64,000 bases of DNA. It comes from Anthonomus grandis grandis. Its lineage: Eukaryota; Arthropoda; Insecta; Coleoptera; Curculionidae. Shown here piece by piece: positions 45,594 to 57,799 of the stretch. The notes beneath the pieces are model-generated. The model had not been told where the DNA came from, made no database searches, and was given only the letters and a program-made list of their open reading frames with translations. Within the stretch, counting starts at the first letter, position 1. Each line of letters starts with the position of its first letter. Where the stretch lies: the NCBI RefSeq assembly GCF_022605725.1, contig NC_065546.1, positions 17,666,227 through 17,730,226 on the forward strand, given 5' to 3'. A program made the position numbers and the translations under genes.

Positions 45594-45899
45594 CTGGACA
45601 GGTTCCTTCTGCCTCATACAAAGGAATATAATCTCGGCCATATATCCCATAACCTTCTGTGGAGTCTGATATTTTATGGATGCATCCAAAATGCGCTATT
45701 ACACATCACTTAAAACCCTCAAAAAAGTTATGGCAGAGCGGCTCCAAAAGAATTAAGGGAAAGAAGAGCCAATGAACTCGGGAGGACTTTTGAGCCAAGG
45801 GAATAAAGAAAAAAGCCGCGCCGGAAGGAAAAAGCGACGAGATAAGAAGGCACTTTATCACAGGAATGAGAACCGCCATATGTTGGAACTAGATTCAAA
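45594..45899. other. Possible 5' part of the R1-like LINE
   Basis: The sequence is Lys/Arg/Glu-rich in one plus-strand frame but has stops and no named motif. It lies directly before recognisable LINE sequence. Confidence 0.3.
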
Positions 45900-47960
45900 C
45901 GAGGTGATTGCAACGCATAGAAGGAATCCACGGATCACGCATTGGCCGATAGGCTAGATAGATACTATAGCAGAGAATATTTAGAAATAAGAGTAAATAA
46001 ATTAGGTCAACTACTTAATGAAGCTTTTGAGACAGCATATTCTCTTAGAAGCGACAGAGTTCATAAGTTACCGTGGCGGATAAAGTCTCTCGGAAATAGC
46101 TTTATTAAAAGAAGGAGCTGGATTTGCATGAAAGAGGAGACACTAAAACATCCTCTCGTGACTCACTTTCTAGGAGAGGTCGATGCGATTACAAATCCGG
46201 TCAAGAAGTACAAGAAGTATAAGAAGTGTTGATTCAGGATTGGCTGGATAAATACTGACTAGCTAGAATAGCGTTACTAGATTAGCAGTGAGTAAATTTT
46301 GTCCAAACAAGACAGTTGGGCCAGACGGAGTAATCCCAAATATGCTGCAGTTGAGCCCGGACATAATCCTTAGCCAGCGTAGCAGTGGAATATGTATCAA
46401 ATACATGAGAGCAACGAATATGGTCTTTATCACCAAAGCGGGCTTTAGCCTGGCCAAGTCTTAGAAGCCCATCAGTTTAACGTCCTTTCTAATGAACTTA
46501 TAGAGGATGATTGACAAATATTTACATACGGTAATTCTGAGGGCAAATCCACTCCATAGGAATCAACCCGCATAGAGAGCTTTCTGTCGAAACTGCTCTA
46601 TAAGCCGTAGTTAAAAAAGCAGGGAGCGCCATTAAAAATACAGAACTAAAACTAAAATACAGCTAAAATACAGAGATCTGCAAGGCATTACAGTCCTTTA
46701 GATGAAAAGAAGAAATCCTGCAGGACCAAGGCCGCCAATAATGTACCAAAAATCTCTGCATATCCAGCAAAAGGTCAATTACTTAAGCGTGTACCTGGAG
46801 AACAGGCCAACGTTAAGCAAACACGTCATCAAGGCAGTCCACAAAGGAATTATCATTTGTAGCAAAGAAAAGTTAGTAGGAGAAGTCTTTTCTCCATAAA
46901 TAAAATGCTAATCCTAATTTCAGGAGTGATGCATTTCGGCAAGTGTTCTTTGCCACCTGAAATTACGATTAGCATTTTATTTGTGGAGAAAAGACTTCTC
47001 ACACTAACTTTTCTATGTTACATTGGCTCCGCTTCAGAATGGATTTTTTTCTTAAAATGAATTATCATTTTGTGGCAATTTCAAAGTATTGTTAGTAGGA
47101 AGTAATGTATAAAGCCCAATATCCTACACTGACTATAATATACTGCTGTGCTCAGACCTAGAGTCATGTACGACTTGGTGATCTAGTAATTGTCAACAAA
47201 TAAGACTTTAGATGCTCAAAAGCAGGCTAAACTACAAAGGCTGGCATTACAGCTACGATGAGAACTATACCAGGTACGGCCCTGAACGTCCTAGGTTTAC
47301 CTGAACTCCCACTGTGAATTCAGAGGAAGGCGCTGTAAATATGAAGGATAGCGCCCTATAACAGCATCATTCCGGAGTAGCAGGGCGTACAGCTATTGTA
47401 AAACTGGTAAAGAAGAAAACGTTAATTCTACTGCCTATTAACGCAAAGCCAGAGGACATGCATGGCTAGTAGATTTCTTTAATGTGGATGTATCAAAGTT
47501 TAAGAATGGTCCATACAGGGCTATCAGGAGGTGTATCGTCGCAGCACCGATACTAGGACAGCGTGGCTGTTGTCCTGGCACAGAAGGATTATAACAGATC
47601 TAACTGGTATCCTAACAGGCCAATGTAGACTCAATAGACATCTGCATATCTTAGGCATGGTGGCCAGTTTGCTATACTCATTTGTGGTGTGGCAGAGGAA
47701 ATGGCATATTATTAAATAGGAGAATGCGAAGAGATCAGGTGAGAAACTATGGGTATCCCCTTTCTGCCATCAGGGAGCTAAAGGTCCTTAACGGAGAAGA
47801 TTGCTCTCCTTCAAGAGGAGGATGGGTTGTTTGCTTAGGGAGACTTAATAGGGTGGCCAGCAGTAATAAAGAAGTTTCAGAGGTTGTCAGAAATAGACTT
47901 TTAAGACTGCTTGCCAAACACTGTCCCCCCACCCTTACTAATAAGAAGAAAACCTAGGTA
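45900..47960 (+). mobile_element. R1/I-group LINE, decayed
   Basis: Plus strand, in shifting frames: RNPRITHWPI (~45,925); LGQLLNEAFETAYSLRSDR (~46,000-46,058); NKTVGPDGVIPNMLQLSPDI (~46,305-46,365); VFITKAGFSLAKS then KPISLTSFLMNL (~46,420-46,500); ANPLHRNQ (~46,540); QVKYLGV-like KVNYLSVYLENRPTLSKHV (~46,770-46,828); LDAQKQAKLQRLAL (~47,210-47,250); MRTIPGTALNVLGLPELPL (~47,260-47,316); and DLTGILTGQCRLNRHLHILG (~47,598-47,658). The GPDG, SLTSF and GLPELPL blocks are typical of R1/I-group LINEs, the last lying by the RNase H region. The catalytic YADD block was not found. A small foldback element interrupts it at 46,866-47,014. Confidence 0.65.
46866..47014. mobile_element. 149-bp hairpin-like miniature element in the R1-like LINE
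   Basis: 59-bp arms (46,866-46,924 and 46,956-47,014) match as reverse complements at nearly all positions, with a ~31-bp loop. Arms begin AGAAAAGTTAGT and include AAATAAAATGCTAATC. No coding sequence. Confidence 0.7.
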
Positions 47961-48189
47961 TTGCCGGCTAATTTAACTACTAACTGAGGTGTTATTTCCG
48001 TTCCTAACATTTTACTATTTCATTAACTCGATTTCTACTCCAGGAACTCTACTTCTTACATTACCAGTTATTATTTTAATGAATCTGTCAAGTTCCTTTC
48101 ATCTCGAGTCCTTAATTTTCTTATTTTCTCTTACCCTATTGCATTTATATCCATTTAAACTCACCGAGAGAACCGAACCCACACTTGTC

Positions 48190-48439
48190 TTAAAATATTA
48201 AATCCGCCGAGTTTGCTTGGCAGTCACACTGGAGCCTGGTGTATAGATACTCTTCGGCTTTACACCAGGTCGGTAGTTGGTGGTAGTCAGTGGCACGGTC
48301 ATCGCAGGCTGAGAATACCGAGGAACATCGCCGTAGCTCGTTTTATATTTTTGATTATTTTTTCTTTCGTGCATTATCGGCACAGAAATATGAATTTTTG
48401 ACTGTTTACTTGGCTGTTTTATATCTGGTGACTATCAAT
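48190..48439 (+). promoter_or_regulatory. Probable promoter and 5' untranslated region of the signal-peptide gene
   Basis: Locally GC-richer than its surroundings. It contains an insect initiator-like TCAGT at 48,287-48,291 and a 9-bp inverted repeat (CCTGGTGTA 48,235-48,243; TACACCAGG 48,261-48,269). A two-codon upstream open frame (ATG at ~48,391, then AAT TTT TGA) precedes the main start. No TATA box seen. Inferred from position upstream of a well-supported first exon. Confidence 0.4.
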
Positions 48440-48526
48440 ATGTGGAAACTTAATGATTTATTGTTTGTTGTTGCTGTTGTGTTTATTGTTTCACGATGTG
48501 CTGTTGGGTCAGAAGACTCTGAAGAG
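48440..48526 (+). CDS. First coding exon of a secreted or membrane protein gene (partial)
   Basis: ATG at 48,440 opens a 29-codon exon, MWKLNDLLFVVAVVFIVSRC then AVGSEDSEE, ending exactly at GAG|GTAAGAG, a near-perfect splice donor, in phase 0. Residues 7-18 form a hydrophobic core with a positive residue before it and a small-residue stretch (CAVGS) after it, which is a standard signal peptide with likely cleavage after Gly23. The mature N-terminus is acidic. The rest of the gene must lie in later exons; none is evident in the next 15 kb, so the first intron is at least that long or the later exons are too small to recognise. The protein family cannot be named from this exon. Confidence 0.6.
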
Positions 48527-49980
48527 GTAAGAGTTTTAGTTTCCGTTTTTTTTTAAGTAAATTACTTTAAAACGAAAAGAAACCAAAATTATATTTTTTT
48601 TAAGTCTTAATAATGAATTGATTTTTTTTTTATTTATTTGATACGTATTTTTTCGAATGAACAGATCAATAGATTAGGAACTTAAACAAAAAAAATATTA
48701 ATTTAGTTAGCTTAAGTACTCAGTGCCCACGTACAGCAGCAGGTAAAGCTTGAAAATATTTCCTACAATTTTCGTATTTGTTTTTGTCATTAGAAACTTT
48801 TTTTTCTTATAGTTTTTTTCTTATATTCTTGTAATATATGTTAAATATAAAAAGTTTGTTGCTCGCTAGTTATCTCTTAAAATCCGCCCAAATATTTTTT
48901 ATAGGGTTTAGATTTGAAGATTATGAAGGCCTTATAAGAATATTAATATTTCTAGCTTAAACCAGCTACTTATGAATTTGCCTGTTCTAGTACTCAAAAA
49001 ATAACCTAAACCATAATGTTACTCTACTTTGGAGAATTCACTCTATAGAAAAAATATTTTTATGGGCTTCAAAACTTCTCTTTCATGCAGGCTTTCAAAT
49101 TGGGTATTGATATTTCTGATCGGGATTATTTAGGTAAATGTAAAAAATCTATTCTTGCAGTGAGCTAGTAAAATTAATAACATATATAAAGATATCGTGA
49201 AGGGTACAAGCGTAGGCGTAGTTAGCCTTTTAGTTAGAACGGAACAGAAACGAGGAAAATTAAATTATAAATAGGTATACAAAAATATATTACAAAGATA
49301 CATTTTTTATAAGGGATGTTTTTATTTATTTACTTATTAACAGTGAAATGCAATTAGAACGAAATAACCTAACAAGTATATATTTTTATATATATTTAAT
49401 ATATAACATTAATAAATATTTTAGATAATAATTATTTAATGATCAATATCTTAATAATCGTTCGCCCATTTAAAAGTTGTACAATATTATATTATGATAT
49501 AATAAAAAGTGTTTAGATCAGCTGATACATACGATGGTAATCCTGTTTAAAAGTGATACAAGTCCTTAAAAGACTATGAAGAAATTTTGTATAAACTAGT
49601 TCAAATGGCACATTTTTAGTAAAATTATATTAAATATTTTATACAGGTTATACACAGGCTCATAGCTATACAAATAATCTTATAATGAGAAGAAGTAAAC
49701 AAGCTTTTTGCATTCGTTAAGTGTTTCAATGTAACTATACAGCATAAAAGGGCAACCACAGTAACGAATAATATTCAAGAAGGAATCTGACCAACATGAT
49801 ATAAAAATTTTATTGATAATAATATTGATTAAATTTTAATGATATTTTTAGCATTCTCGTCAACAATAGAATGTAAATAAATAAAATTAAAAATAATAAA
49901 ATTAAAAAAACAATAATAACAAATAGAGGGCTTGTGACATGGGATCAAACCCTGGGGCGTATATCCAATACCAATTTTAA
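48527..49980 (+). other. Start of a long first intron, no other feature
   Basis: AT-rich DNA directly downstream of the splice donor. No transposon recognised. Confidence 0.4.
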
Positions 49981-49992
49981 ACCTTTTATCCC

Positions 49993-50030
49993 TTGATGAT
50001 GAACACCACTATGTCCGAAACATGTAGGGC
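49993..50030 (+). repeat. TGATGA-hairpin-GAAAC motif
   Basis: TTGATGATGAACACCACTAT followed by GTCCGAAACATGTAGGGC. ACA/TGT can pair before GAAAC. AATAAATAAG follows at ~50,055. Same motif class as 34,897, 54,624, 56,799 and 59,998. Confidence 0.45.
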
Positions 50031-50589
50031 ATTTTAAATTAGACTAAATGCTTAATAAATAAGTGAAGGGAAACTGCAGGATTTTTATTTTACCTTGATG
50101 TAAAAATGTCTTATATCACTAACTTGATACAGTAAAAAATATGGCCACTAAAAGCAAATGATGCATCAAACATAACTTCCAAATCCTAATGATGAGCTAT
50201 GTAAGTGGGATATTATGAAACGGCTTTATAATCCTGGCAAATACAAATAATTTTTATTTAAAAATGTTTCCCATACGACACATACACTACATAAGTAAAA
50301 AAAGAAACGCTAAAAGAGAAATACGTTGATATGTCTTTAATGATTATATTAAGTAAGATGCCCTAAATACCAACCTTGAAAAAAACCAGAAAATATTTCA
50401 ATTTTAATTAGGAGACTATTGTTCACATTGACTGCTTGATCTGTTTAATATAATAGTATACCCACATATCATTCAAGCAACCATTTTTAAGGGTTTAATC
50501 TAGTCTTGGAGTGGAGTATAGTTATTTATTTGACTTATATTTTGCTTGTCTTAATAATAATTAAAGGTTTGGATAACAAATAATCCAAA

Positions 50590-51080
50590 AAGGAACATTT
50601 AAAGATCATTAATGAAATATGCAAAGGCCAAACAGTTTGGTAAAATGCACGTAAGATCGTATCTATTTAAATTATGCATATGCAAGTTTTAGTAAATTCT
50701 AAGAGACTTACAGTATTCAATGAAATTCATAATTTTTCAGCTTGTGACGTAGAAGCTCATGAGACATACAATGAAAAGCTTTGCTAAGAAGACAGAGCAG
50801 GTGCCACAGATAGAGATAGTTGTCATAACCATCCATGATGCTTAACGAAAGCTCAAGCACAGCATGCATCCTGCTTCTGTTCTGTCTAAATCCAAATTGG
50901 CAGTCCGAAAAAAAATATTTATTTTAGAGAAGTGCACAATTTGGGTGGCTAATGCTTTTTTAAAGATTTTGGAAATAGCCGGGAGCAAAGAGATTGAAGA
51001 GCAAAGGGGCTGAATTTATTAACAGAATTGATTGGGCTTTTTTAAGGCTAGTGGGAAAAACTTGTATGCATATATTTATT
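50590..51080 (-). pseudogene. LINE reverse-transcriptase fragment
   Basis: Minus strand: ISLLPAISKIFKKALATQIV (~50,930-50,990), the I-S-L-L-P-x-x-S-K-x-x-E block. Then, in other frames, QFGFRQNRSRMHAVLELSLS (~50,845-50,905) and KAFHCMSHELLRHKLKN (~50,735-50,785), which is the catalytic KAFDxVxH strand with Asp replaced by His. Stops throughout. The fragment lies inside the presumed first intron. Confidence 0.65.
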
Positions 51081-53490
51081 GAACATTTATGTTTTATGTA
51101 TGTCCATTAATTTTTTGGGTATATATCTTTAAATTGTATTAAAAAAATTAATACAATTCAAAGTAGGATTTTTGTTAATTTAATTTATTTTACAGATACA
51201 TATTTGTAAAAGACTAAGATACGTATATATGTCTTCTACATAGATATTACTCGGTATTTCACAATACATATTTTTGTCTTTGATCTAATCTATAATTTCT
51301 ATCAATACTATCATCTTCAAGGGTGATCATCATCATCTTTAAGATTAAAACTTTAGCCTTCGACCTCAAAATAAAGAGACCTCAACCTTCTACGCTCAGT
51401 AATTTCCTATTAAATCTAATGCTTAACTGCTGGTTGATTAACTGTTCCTGTCAATAATTAGGTTGGTGGATGCTCCGCTATCACTCCTTAACAAAGCTAA
51501 TTCTTCGTTTTTATATCTGGCGTCTTTTGCCGACTTATCAACAGGAATTCATTGAAACCTACGTAGCCGGGAATTCATATAATATTGAACTATGGTCCCT
51601 AGCTTAAACGCCAGCAATTGATAGCATGATTAACTTTAGTGTTTTCTGCGTTGTTTGCCACAACAAGATTATAAAATTAATGGCTTTTTTTATGGCTCTA
51701 ATCGGTAATCAACTTTCCACCAAACTGTAAAATCCGTTTGAAAGTTAATGGGGTGGGCGCGAGGTAAATTGTTGACACAAGGAATAACATCGAAAAGTAC
51801 TTAAAACCGTCACACAAGGCATACTGGCGCATTTAACATCTGGAATGTTATTGCCTCTAAATTTTAATTGATCCTTTTGTAAACCGTCTGGACTACGTTA
51901 TTACTATTATATTGCATAAAGTACTTAAGAAGTGCCTTTTTTAATAAATGATGTCGCTTGTTTATGGATTTTTATTAATTGGTTAAATACAAGTTATAAC
52001 TTAATTTGGGTTAGTTTTAACTTATAAAAACAAGCATTTTAGTGAACCAAATTTTAATATAAAAAGATATATTAGATACTGGCTATTTATTGATAAACAA
52101 AAACAATTATCTATATTACATTATTACAATTAAATAAGTTTAGCAAAAAGAAAACAACAACAAACAAAAACAAAATAAATAACAATTATTTTAACAACAA
52201 ATAAACATTTCTCAAATCCGTCTTTTGAGCCGTAAACCTTTTTAGGGAGACATTTCAAATAAATTGGAATAAATTGGAGATGAGCTATAATAAAACCTAA
52301 TTAAAATATTTTAGTTTAAAATTTCTTAAAATAATATAAGCTCTTATATATTTTGGAATGAATTAACATTTTCTATCTAAATTTTGGGATATTTGCGAGT
52401 TTAAGAGAAAACTTTTAAGTATTTTTGACTTCTAGATCCTATTATATTATAAAAACTTATTAAGTAGTCAAAATTGATTGGTTTATTACTTAGCATTTTT
52501 AGAGTGTTTTATTATAATCTTCTCCAGGGCCTCTACTAATATAGCTAAATTTTCATATCATAATGAATATGTTACACTGACTAAATAATGTAATCAATTT
52601 TATGAGACAATATGATATGAGAGTTTTAGGAGTCTTAGTTAATAAGCTGCAGAGTTTTTATATCAGTTTAAATAAAATGTGTACAAAACCTCTGGGTAAA
52701 GCCATCGTAACAGCAGTTTTTTATCCCGAAATTGTGAAGATGTTTTTATTAAATATATTGAAAGAGTATTGGGTTTTCAAATATTTTATATATAAGTCTC
52801 CAGATTGCGTTTTGGTCAATCACATTTAACCTATAAACTATACTAAAGAATAACAATATCTTACAAATAATGCATACAAGCCAATGGACGTAAAAACATT
52901 GATTTGATTGATGTTCAAGGCTTCCTCTTCAATCAATATTTATGAAACAACAATATCCAGAATGCAAAAAGCATTTTAATTTGATGACCAATTATTCGGA
53001 CTTCAGGCTATGGTGTACTCGTCCCATGAAGAAATAAAAATTACTTATTATTATTTAGGCCTAGTCTTAAGGCCTTAAAAAAAATGGAAATTTTCAAGGA
53101 TGCCTAGAATTAAAATAGATCGAATATAATGTAATTCTGGGTCAAAAGAAATTAATTATTTGATAAATTTTATTTCAATTCCAATAAAAAGATGAACACA
53201 AGATGTTTCGCCTTTCATGATTTCGGACTAAATATACAACGAAATACCAATTCTCGTTGCAAAAACTGTGACTTTGAAGGGTTACTTCAGCTCTAGGGTT
53301 AAATACATATCAAAATGTAAAATTTAAAACATGACTTTTGGGGTCAAGATACAATTTCAACATTGAATTTTTAAGTCAAAACCCAACGACTTTTTTCTAA
53401 AACAATTAAACTTAAAGATTTACTACAGAGGCCAATTTTTAAGCTACGAATTAAAAATTGGCCTCTGAAATGTAAGATCATTTTTTATGT
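51081..53490. other. Intronic interval without a recognised gene
   Basis: AT-rich. A 75-codon frame at 52,602-52,829 has no known motif. At ~53,425-53,466 a short inverted match (GAGGCCAATTTTTAA...TTAAAAATTGGCCTC) forms a 15-bp hairpin. Confidence 0.3.
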
Positions 53491-53499
53491 TGTATGATA

Positions 53500-54430
53500 G
53501 AAATACACAACTTTGAGGTTTTTTGTTATCAGAGGAAGATGATTCTGGAACTTATCAAATGTTTAGGAAAGATAGGGTTACCAGGAAGGAGGTATGGCAA
53601 TTTATGTTTGATCTACCTGTACACTGCAAGTTCTTGTTTTTAAAATGAGGCTGGGTAATAAATATTATGAGTTTTGTGTTTTTTATAGGCCATCAATGCT
53701 AAATTTTGATGTTTTACTACTAATTTTGAATGTGTTTTCATAGCTGTAGATAATTGTTTTTTTAGGGAATTTTAATAATAAGTTATTAGATATTCAGAAT
53801 TCACTTACTATACTATTCGAAAACTACAACCTATCAAATCAATTAACTGAAAAACCCACAAGAGTAACGACAAATATGCTGCTGGTTTCTAATAAGGAAC
53901 ACATCCACCTGCAGATAATATATCTGACCATAAAATTATATATTGCAAATTAAATTTAATGAAAATAAGCTGCATTTCCAAAGTTATTAAATATCGTTGT
54001 TTTAGAAACTTTAACGTAAACAAATGCCGACATGTGCAATTTGTCTTGGAATTATATATTTTACGAAAATTATATAAATATTAAAATAAGAGTGTTTAAT
54101 GATTTTATTGTACGCCTGTTTAGCATTAAACGGCCTGTTTAGGTTCATGCGCAGGCATGAATCTAAGCAGGAGCATGAACTATTCGAGAATCCCGCATTA
54201 TAAAGCCTAGAGCACTATGGAACAGAGAAAATCTAAAAATTTTAGGAGATAAGGGATACTGTTCTACGTACATTTGAAAAATCAAAAAGAATAGACGATT
54301 GGAATATTTCCAAAAACTTATATCAATGGAAAACTTTAAGAAGAAAATCTCTGCTTAAAACTTTTCTTAAAAATAATGTGTTTTGTCGATATTTCCGAAG
54401 AAAACATTTTATTTAGTATAAGATTTAAGC
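53500..54430 (+). pseudogene. Jockey-like LINE endonuclease fragment
   Basis: Plus strand: FRKDRVTRKE (~53,562) with GYQEGGMAIYV in the next frame (the GGGVAIYV block), FYRPSMLNFDVLLL (~53,680), FLGNFNNKLLDIQNSLTILF (~53,760-53,820; the GDFN block), TEKPTRVT (~53,845) and RIIKPRAPWNRENLKILGDK (~54,190-54,250; the linker after the endonuclease). Reverse transcriptase sequence does not follow. Heavily mutated. Confidence 0.65.
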
Positions 54431-54623
54431 TATGTATTTAAAATAAATATTTGGAAGCGTCCAATCGATAGTTATGTTTTATTAAATTAGATTTTATTTT
54501 GCCTTTAGTTCATCCTTGCTACCTTCCTGTCCGGCAAACTAATCTAATCTGTCTAAATATCTTTAAATAGATTCACTTAAGAAAAAAAAATTATATACTT
54601 AGCAGGTCATTTAGCTTTAAGGT

Positions 54624-54650
54624 CTGATGATGCTTTATTAGCGAAACATG
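54624..54650 (+). repeat. CTGATGA-hairpin-GAAAC motif
   Basis: CTGATGATGCTTTATTAGCG then AAACATG: core CTGATGA, a U, then a GCT/AGC stem with loop TTATT, then GAAAC. AGGT before and ACCT after could form a closing stem. This copy lies closest to the hammerhead core CUGANGA...GAAA. Confidence 0.5.
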
Positions 54651-54699
54651 TTACCTGATTAATACATAAAAAGATTTTGAGACTGAGACTTAGAGTTTT

Positions 54700-56285
54700 C
54701 ATTTTTTTCTCTAGTTACGTAGGTATCTTTAAGATAATGGACGAGTTCTTTCAGATTCACTTAAGTAAGAGTTATGTTACTTAAAAATTGACAATTAAAT
54801 TAAATAAGCTAAGAGAGTATTATTTTAAGTGGTGCTTAGTTCTTAGAAAATAATAATAGTTTGAATAATAGTATTTACAGGAGCGTTCATTTTCTTATAT
54901 TTTATATTGATCTATACTAATAAAATAAAATAAAAATATTAAAACAAAATTATGGTTTTTTTCTTACATTTATGTTATTTAGAGTTTTTAATTAAGCATA
55001 ATTTTTTTATATAAAACGAAAAATAGATTTTCTTTAATTATATGATCTAGGCTGTTAGATGATTGAACTTAAACCAATAAATGCCTATTCTATTTTATAC
55101 CAAAAATGTACCTGCGAACATATGTTCGCATATAATAAAATTCTTTTGCTTTAGCTAAAAATGTTTACTCAGCTTACGTATATATTTTTATTGAATCATG
55201 ACAAAAGACAATTATAGTGTATTTGAGAAATGTATAAATTAATAAAATGGAGAATTTCATTAAGTTTTAGGCGTATAACTAACAGAGTTTTAAACATGTT
55301 GATATTTGCTATTTGAATTTCTTAATATTACGTGAATCAAGAAAGATAGTTTCAAATAACTTGAATCATATATTAAATGATTTAAAAATATGGAGTAATT
55401 TATGCTAAAAATTCAGATTTTTATTTTTTTAAATATTTATTAAAAATTAAAGTGATTAGTGTTATAAATAGTTTTAAAGAGAAAAAAGTGCTACTTTTAA
55501 AAAAGACCAAGTAGGGGTCATAACTCATTTACCACGCCTCTAATCTTTTTCTGATTTAAAAAAACATTTGAGATACTCTTGAATAAACAAAATAGAACAC
55601 GGAGTACAAGTTACATTAAAAAATTGCATAACCTATTAATGAGTCAGCCTGTCTTTGTGAAGTTGTTACAGTCTATACTATGATTAAAGCAGTACAAGAA
55701 ATTTACTATAATTTACTATAAATTGTATTTTACATTATACTACGGTTAAGACCTATGCTTATAAAAAATGTTTGATTTAAAACCCTCCATATATTAAATC
55801 GTTTCACATGACGTTAAAAAACGTAGTGTATATCTTAAGAAAATAAAAAAATTGTATTTTTTTTGAATATTTATTCTTGTTATAAAAATTGCATTATATG
55901 AGTATTTAATTCGTCAAAGGTTCCCTTTTACGCCTATTTTTGCTCCACTTAATGCTTAATTAGTATTTTACCGATATTACCGCATGCTGTTAAAAATCAT
56001 TATATTTTTCTTTTTGTGCGTGTATTATTTGTTGGCGGATTCCAGTAAAGCTGACATAAAAATATTCAGAAAAAATGTACATTCATAAAGTGCTTGTTTT
56101 CGTTATGATACCATTTCAAAATTAAATTACATTTTAAAAGTATATAAGCCTAAAATATAGGTTTCCTTATTTTGAAAATTCATATAGAATGTTAATAAAA
56201 AAATAAAATACGTTATCTTACGCAAATTTATCATGCTTAGCAACTTATTTATAGTCTTCTTCACTCCCTCTGCTTCAACATTTAA
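54700..56285. other. Intronic interval without a recognised gene
   Basis: Very AT-rich. No motif recognised on either strand. Confidence 0.35.
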
Positions 56286-56290
56286 AATAA

Positions 56291-56396
56291 TATAAAGCCT
56301 CTTGTAAGCAGTTTTAGTTTAGTTTTAAGGTTCTCCCGAAGATGTTAACATCGATAGTGAACACGTGTAACACGAAAGTAAAATGAAGAGTTTTGG
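56291..56396 (+). repeat. TATA-box/AGTTTTAGTTTAG repeat, copy 1
   Basis: TATAAAGCC, then about 15 bp later AGTTTTAGTTTAGTTTTAAG, CCCGAAGATG, CACGAAAGTAAAATGAAGAG and TTTT. It is a diverged direct copy of 63,586-63,680. The order (TATA box, start-like AGTTTT, hairpin/GAA region, AATAAA-like AAATGAAG) resembles a terminal repeat of a retroelement. Confidence 0.6.
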
Positions 56397-56798
56397 TTAG
56401 TGGCAAACCTATTCTTTGATCTTTTTCCGTTATGAATTAAAAATGACAAATAGAGTATCGTTGTTTTAAGAATATTACCTTATATAGAAAAATATAAAAA
56501 TTACCGAATATGCCATTTAAAATTAAAAAATTAAGGTTAAACCAAAAGTGACAGAATACAGACATGAAAAAATAAATTAAAGATAGTACGAAGAGTTAAA
56601 TGGCAAAAGAATAGGTTATCTTTAGAAATTATGTCATCCACACTAAGGAAACTTATGTTTTCTTAGTGGGGGTGCTGTATTTTTGTTCCAAAACCAGAGT
56701 TAATAGAGCTAATTACCCAAATTGATTGTTTGCTTCTGTTTGTGATCTCTTATGTTTTTTTTCGTTATTTTTTGCTTTGTTTCTCTGATTGTTGTGCC

Positions 56799-56826
56799 CT
56801 GACGAAGCTAAAAAGCAGAAACACGT
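56799..56826 (+). repeat. CTGACGA-hairpin-GAAAC motif
   Basis: CTGACGAAGCTAAAAAGCAG then AAACACG: core CTGACGA, an AGCT...AGC(A) stem, then GAAAC. It lies 400 bp downstream of the TATA-box repeat at 56,291. Confidence 0.45.
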
Positions 56827-57544
56827 ATCGACAAGTACCATCTTTAGTTGTTCTGCTTTTCATATTACGGAATATCGCGATAAACCTATTCTTTTGCTAC
56901 CAAAAAGTAAATACCAACTTTCATTTGTTTTACTTAGAAAGTAATGACGCTATAAATTGCTCCCGTTATCCAGGAGCATCCGGTATCTTGAACTAATTGT
57001 AATGTTAATACAAACATTATTTATTTGCAAAACAAAAAACATTTGCTATGTGACAGTCTAATTTTATCTTCATTTGATTGCGGTGATGTAGTGTATGATA
57101 GGCTTTTCACTGCATATATTCAAAAAAATTATTGTATGAGATTTAATATAGTAAAACTTGTAAAAGTCATATAACAGCATATCTTAAGAATATTAATTAT
57201 TAATATATATAAATACTACAAATTGATAACTTTTTATATCGTATAATAAAAAATAGTTGACAAATAGACCTCTGAAGCCAATTTGAAGAGTTCCAACTTT
57301 AAACGCCACGCGTATTAATTATTTTATCGTACCAATCCATAGAACTGTAGCTTTTCAGCACCCTTTTAAATATGTAGATACTGAACTGTAAAACGGACTT
57401 AAACGGTCTTAAATAACTACCCATGAAAAATAAAGTATATACTTTTGTTTTATCTCTAATTTTGATTTTTAGTTAATTTCTTTTGTTCTCTCTACACCTT
57501 TAAGAAAGAAAACCTCAGTAAAATATATGGGATTCACTATTTTG

Positions 57545-57775
57545 CTAAATCATTGTGTTTGACAGGGCTGAGTAATATTTCGTATTATCAGGTGAGGTTG
57601 TGTGGGTTCTTGTTCCACCTTCTACTTGCGTTCTTCTGACCGATCGCTGCTGCCTTACAGTCTGACCTACTGAGTTTGGGATTGGTGTATTTTCTTTTTC
57701 ATAAGTTTTCTTAGCTTTGTTATATCTAGGTTTAGCATGGAGTAATGGTTTGTATAGTCGAGAGGTAGTCCTATT
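57545..57775 (-). CDS. Possible exon or coding remnant, unidentified
   Basis: Open for 79 codons on the minus strand and stopping at 57,545. Composition is Thr/Ser/Arg/Lys/Gln-rich (RYNKAKKTYEKENTPIPNSV, then VRRTQVEGGTRTHTTSPDN), unlike the Phe/Leu/Lys bias of chance frames here. AATAAATAG precedes it at ~57,780, so an acceptor is possible. It could equally be a LINE ORF1 remnant. No family recognised. Confidence 0.2.
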   Translation of the reverse strand, partial: NRTTSRLYKPLLHAKPRYNKAKKTYEKENTPIPNSVGQTVRQQRSVRRTQVEGGTRTHTTSPDNTKYYSALSNTMI

Positions 57776-57799
57776 TATTAACAAAGATAATTAATATTT

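Noticed and set aside
47531..47957. Plus- and minus-strand frames near 47.5-47.9 kb as separate genes
   Set aside because: They are pieces of the decayed R1-like LINE in shifting frames or its antisense.
54624..54650. Calling the motif a working hammerhead ribozyme
   Set aside because: An extra base lies between core and stem and the outer stems are weak; the sequence supports resemblance only.
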